The position numbers and the translations under genes are program-made. From the NCBI GenBank assembly GCA_951640165.1, contig OX621250.1, positions 8,494,001 to 8,558,000 on the forward strand: a stretch of 64,000 nt of DNA. The letters are read 5' to 3'. This document shows positions 63,501-64,000 of this stretch, one piece after another (position 1 is the first letter of the stretch; each line of letters begins with the position of its first letter). The stretch comes from Pseudoips prasinana (taxonomy: Eukaryota > Arthropoda > Insecta > Lepidoptera > Nolidae). The notes under the pieces are model-generated. The model was given only the letters and a program-made list of their open reading frames with translations. It did not search any database and was not told the DNA's origin.

Positions 63501-64000
63501 ACTGGTTTTCGGTGATTGTTGTCATTAGATGTTGAAGGGTTGTGGTCGCTTTCCCCCTCGAGGACCAGTCGGCTTGGGGGAGTTCGTTCCTTTTTTGTTT
63601 CTTTATTGGCAGTTTCTTTGGTTGGTTTTGGTTTCCGTTTGCCGTTCTTTAGTTGCTATTGGTTTTTATTAATATTAGGTATGTTCGAAAGGGAGCTGGA
63701 TCTATGTCGCATTAAATCAAAAGCATTTGTCCTGTTTGTCTTCATTGCGTTTACGGTTTGTTGCTTCTTTGGTTGATTATTATCTGAAGAAGGTGAAACG
63801 GATATTTCCCTTTTTCTTTTCTCTTGGCTGTAGTTGTTCTCTTTAACAATTAATTTATCATATTTCAAATATGCTATATTGCCTTTTTGTCTCTCTTCAG
63901 TTAACTTGGCTTGCAACTCTTTCCTTTTTTCTAACACATCCTTTGAGTAGTCCTCCGCAATGTATATAGTTTTTAGGTTCTTTTTACTTTTGATAATTTC
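60565..64000 (-). mobile_element. RTE-clade LINE, cut by the window end
   Basis: Minus strand: N-terminal region, APE endonuclease and RT in one polyprotein, then a short 3' UTR (60670-60565) ending CTGAATAAAAGGCTATTTTA. RTE elements have a single main ORF and a short 3' tail, as here. The 5' end lies beyond 64000. No TSD can be judged. Confidence 0.85.
60671..64000 (-). pseudogene. RTE-type endonuclease-reverse transcriptase, nearly intact
   Basis: From the 5' side: a lysine/glutamate-rich segment (to 63659), an in-frame TAG at 63656-63658, then the same frame continues to the endonuclease start VLYIASLNVLTLGKEENL and DIIGLSEVRRMGES. A frameshift near 63300 moves to EEFIGISERIAIMNLKLP, VYSPTEQSN and IVMGDFNGQIGTRRPGE. 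A second shift near 62895 (in WT/SPDGKTKNEIDFIM) returns to the first frame, which then runs 731 codons to 60671. RT motifs counted from 62866: KAPGPDGISNEVI (near 245), AFIDYSKAFDS (371-381), GVRQGDPLSPKLF, LRFADDIVLLAK (FADD 471-474), then YGCQSWFLN, RLKWRWAGHVVRG and KRGRPKKRWDDD. Only one stop and two shifts are visible. Confidence 0.86.

Noticed and set aside
1..64000. LTR retrotransposon, endogenous virus, or Helitron
   Set aside because: I found no paired long terminal repeats, protease-integrase or envelope-like frames, and no Rep/helicase. All RT sequences are of non-LTR type.

Overview
The window reads as repeat-dominated, AT-rich insect DNA, most likely lepidopteran. I could not support any ordinary intron-containing host gene, rRNA or functional tRNA. 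The lepidopteran assignment is inference. It rests on tRNA-headed SINEs, dispersed repeats with termini of the 'CCGGCCAAGTGCGAGTCGG / GGGTTCCGTA' and 'AGCTGTGCCCCGCGG' kinds, and LINE 3' tails of a kind I associate with moth and butterfly genomes. None of this was checked by database search.

Layout. 1-6540: composite repeat (copy A) holding a 56-codon ORF (334-504), split by a degenerate R1-like LINE (1200-5639, minus) with a 16-bp target-site duplication (TSD). 7340-14033: a mariner-containing repeat split by a complete, apparently intact I-type LINE (7909-13386, plus, two ORFs, poly-A, TSD). 14034-16245: composite copy B with a SINE and two MITE families. 17245-19190: broken CR1-like LINE (minus). 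19255-24660: first copy of a segmental duplication, rich in SINEs. 24676-26497: three fold-back elements. 26503-27700: inverted, unoccupied copy of the mariner-containing repeat. 28745-32040: SINE, LINE ends and composite copy C, including a second copy of the 56-codon ORF (29693-29863). 32041-34880: CR1-like LINE (plus) with another LINE end nested in it. 34887-39690: second copy of the segmental duplication, carrying an extra 0.7-kb inverted-repeat element. 39800-41840: LINE and SINE scraps, including a 169-bp R1-like fragment with its TSD. 42199-43180: 33-bp minisatellite enclosed by inverted repeats. 44246-49232: LINE fragments. 49233-55200: mostly featureless AT-rich DNA with hairpins and LINE tails. 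55210-60063: LINE tails, SINEs, MITEs and a third R1-like copy. 60565-64000: an RTE-type LINE that runs off the window.

How the parts relate. The elements can be ordered by nesting: R1-like LINE into an RTE-type tail; I-type LINE into the mariner-containing repeat; a LINE end into a CR1-like LINE; MITEs into LINE tails. Paralogous unoccupied or differently occupied copies inside the same window allow several insertions to be defined from this sequence alone. The block order mariner repeat - composite repeat - CR1-like LINE - duplicated segment occurs twice, with the mariner and CR1 blocks flipped between occurrences. Repeat nesting, few intact ORFs and many inverted repeats suit heterochromatin, a W chromosome or a small-RNA locus, but the sequence cannot decide among these.
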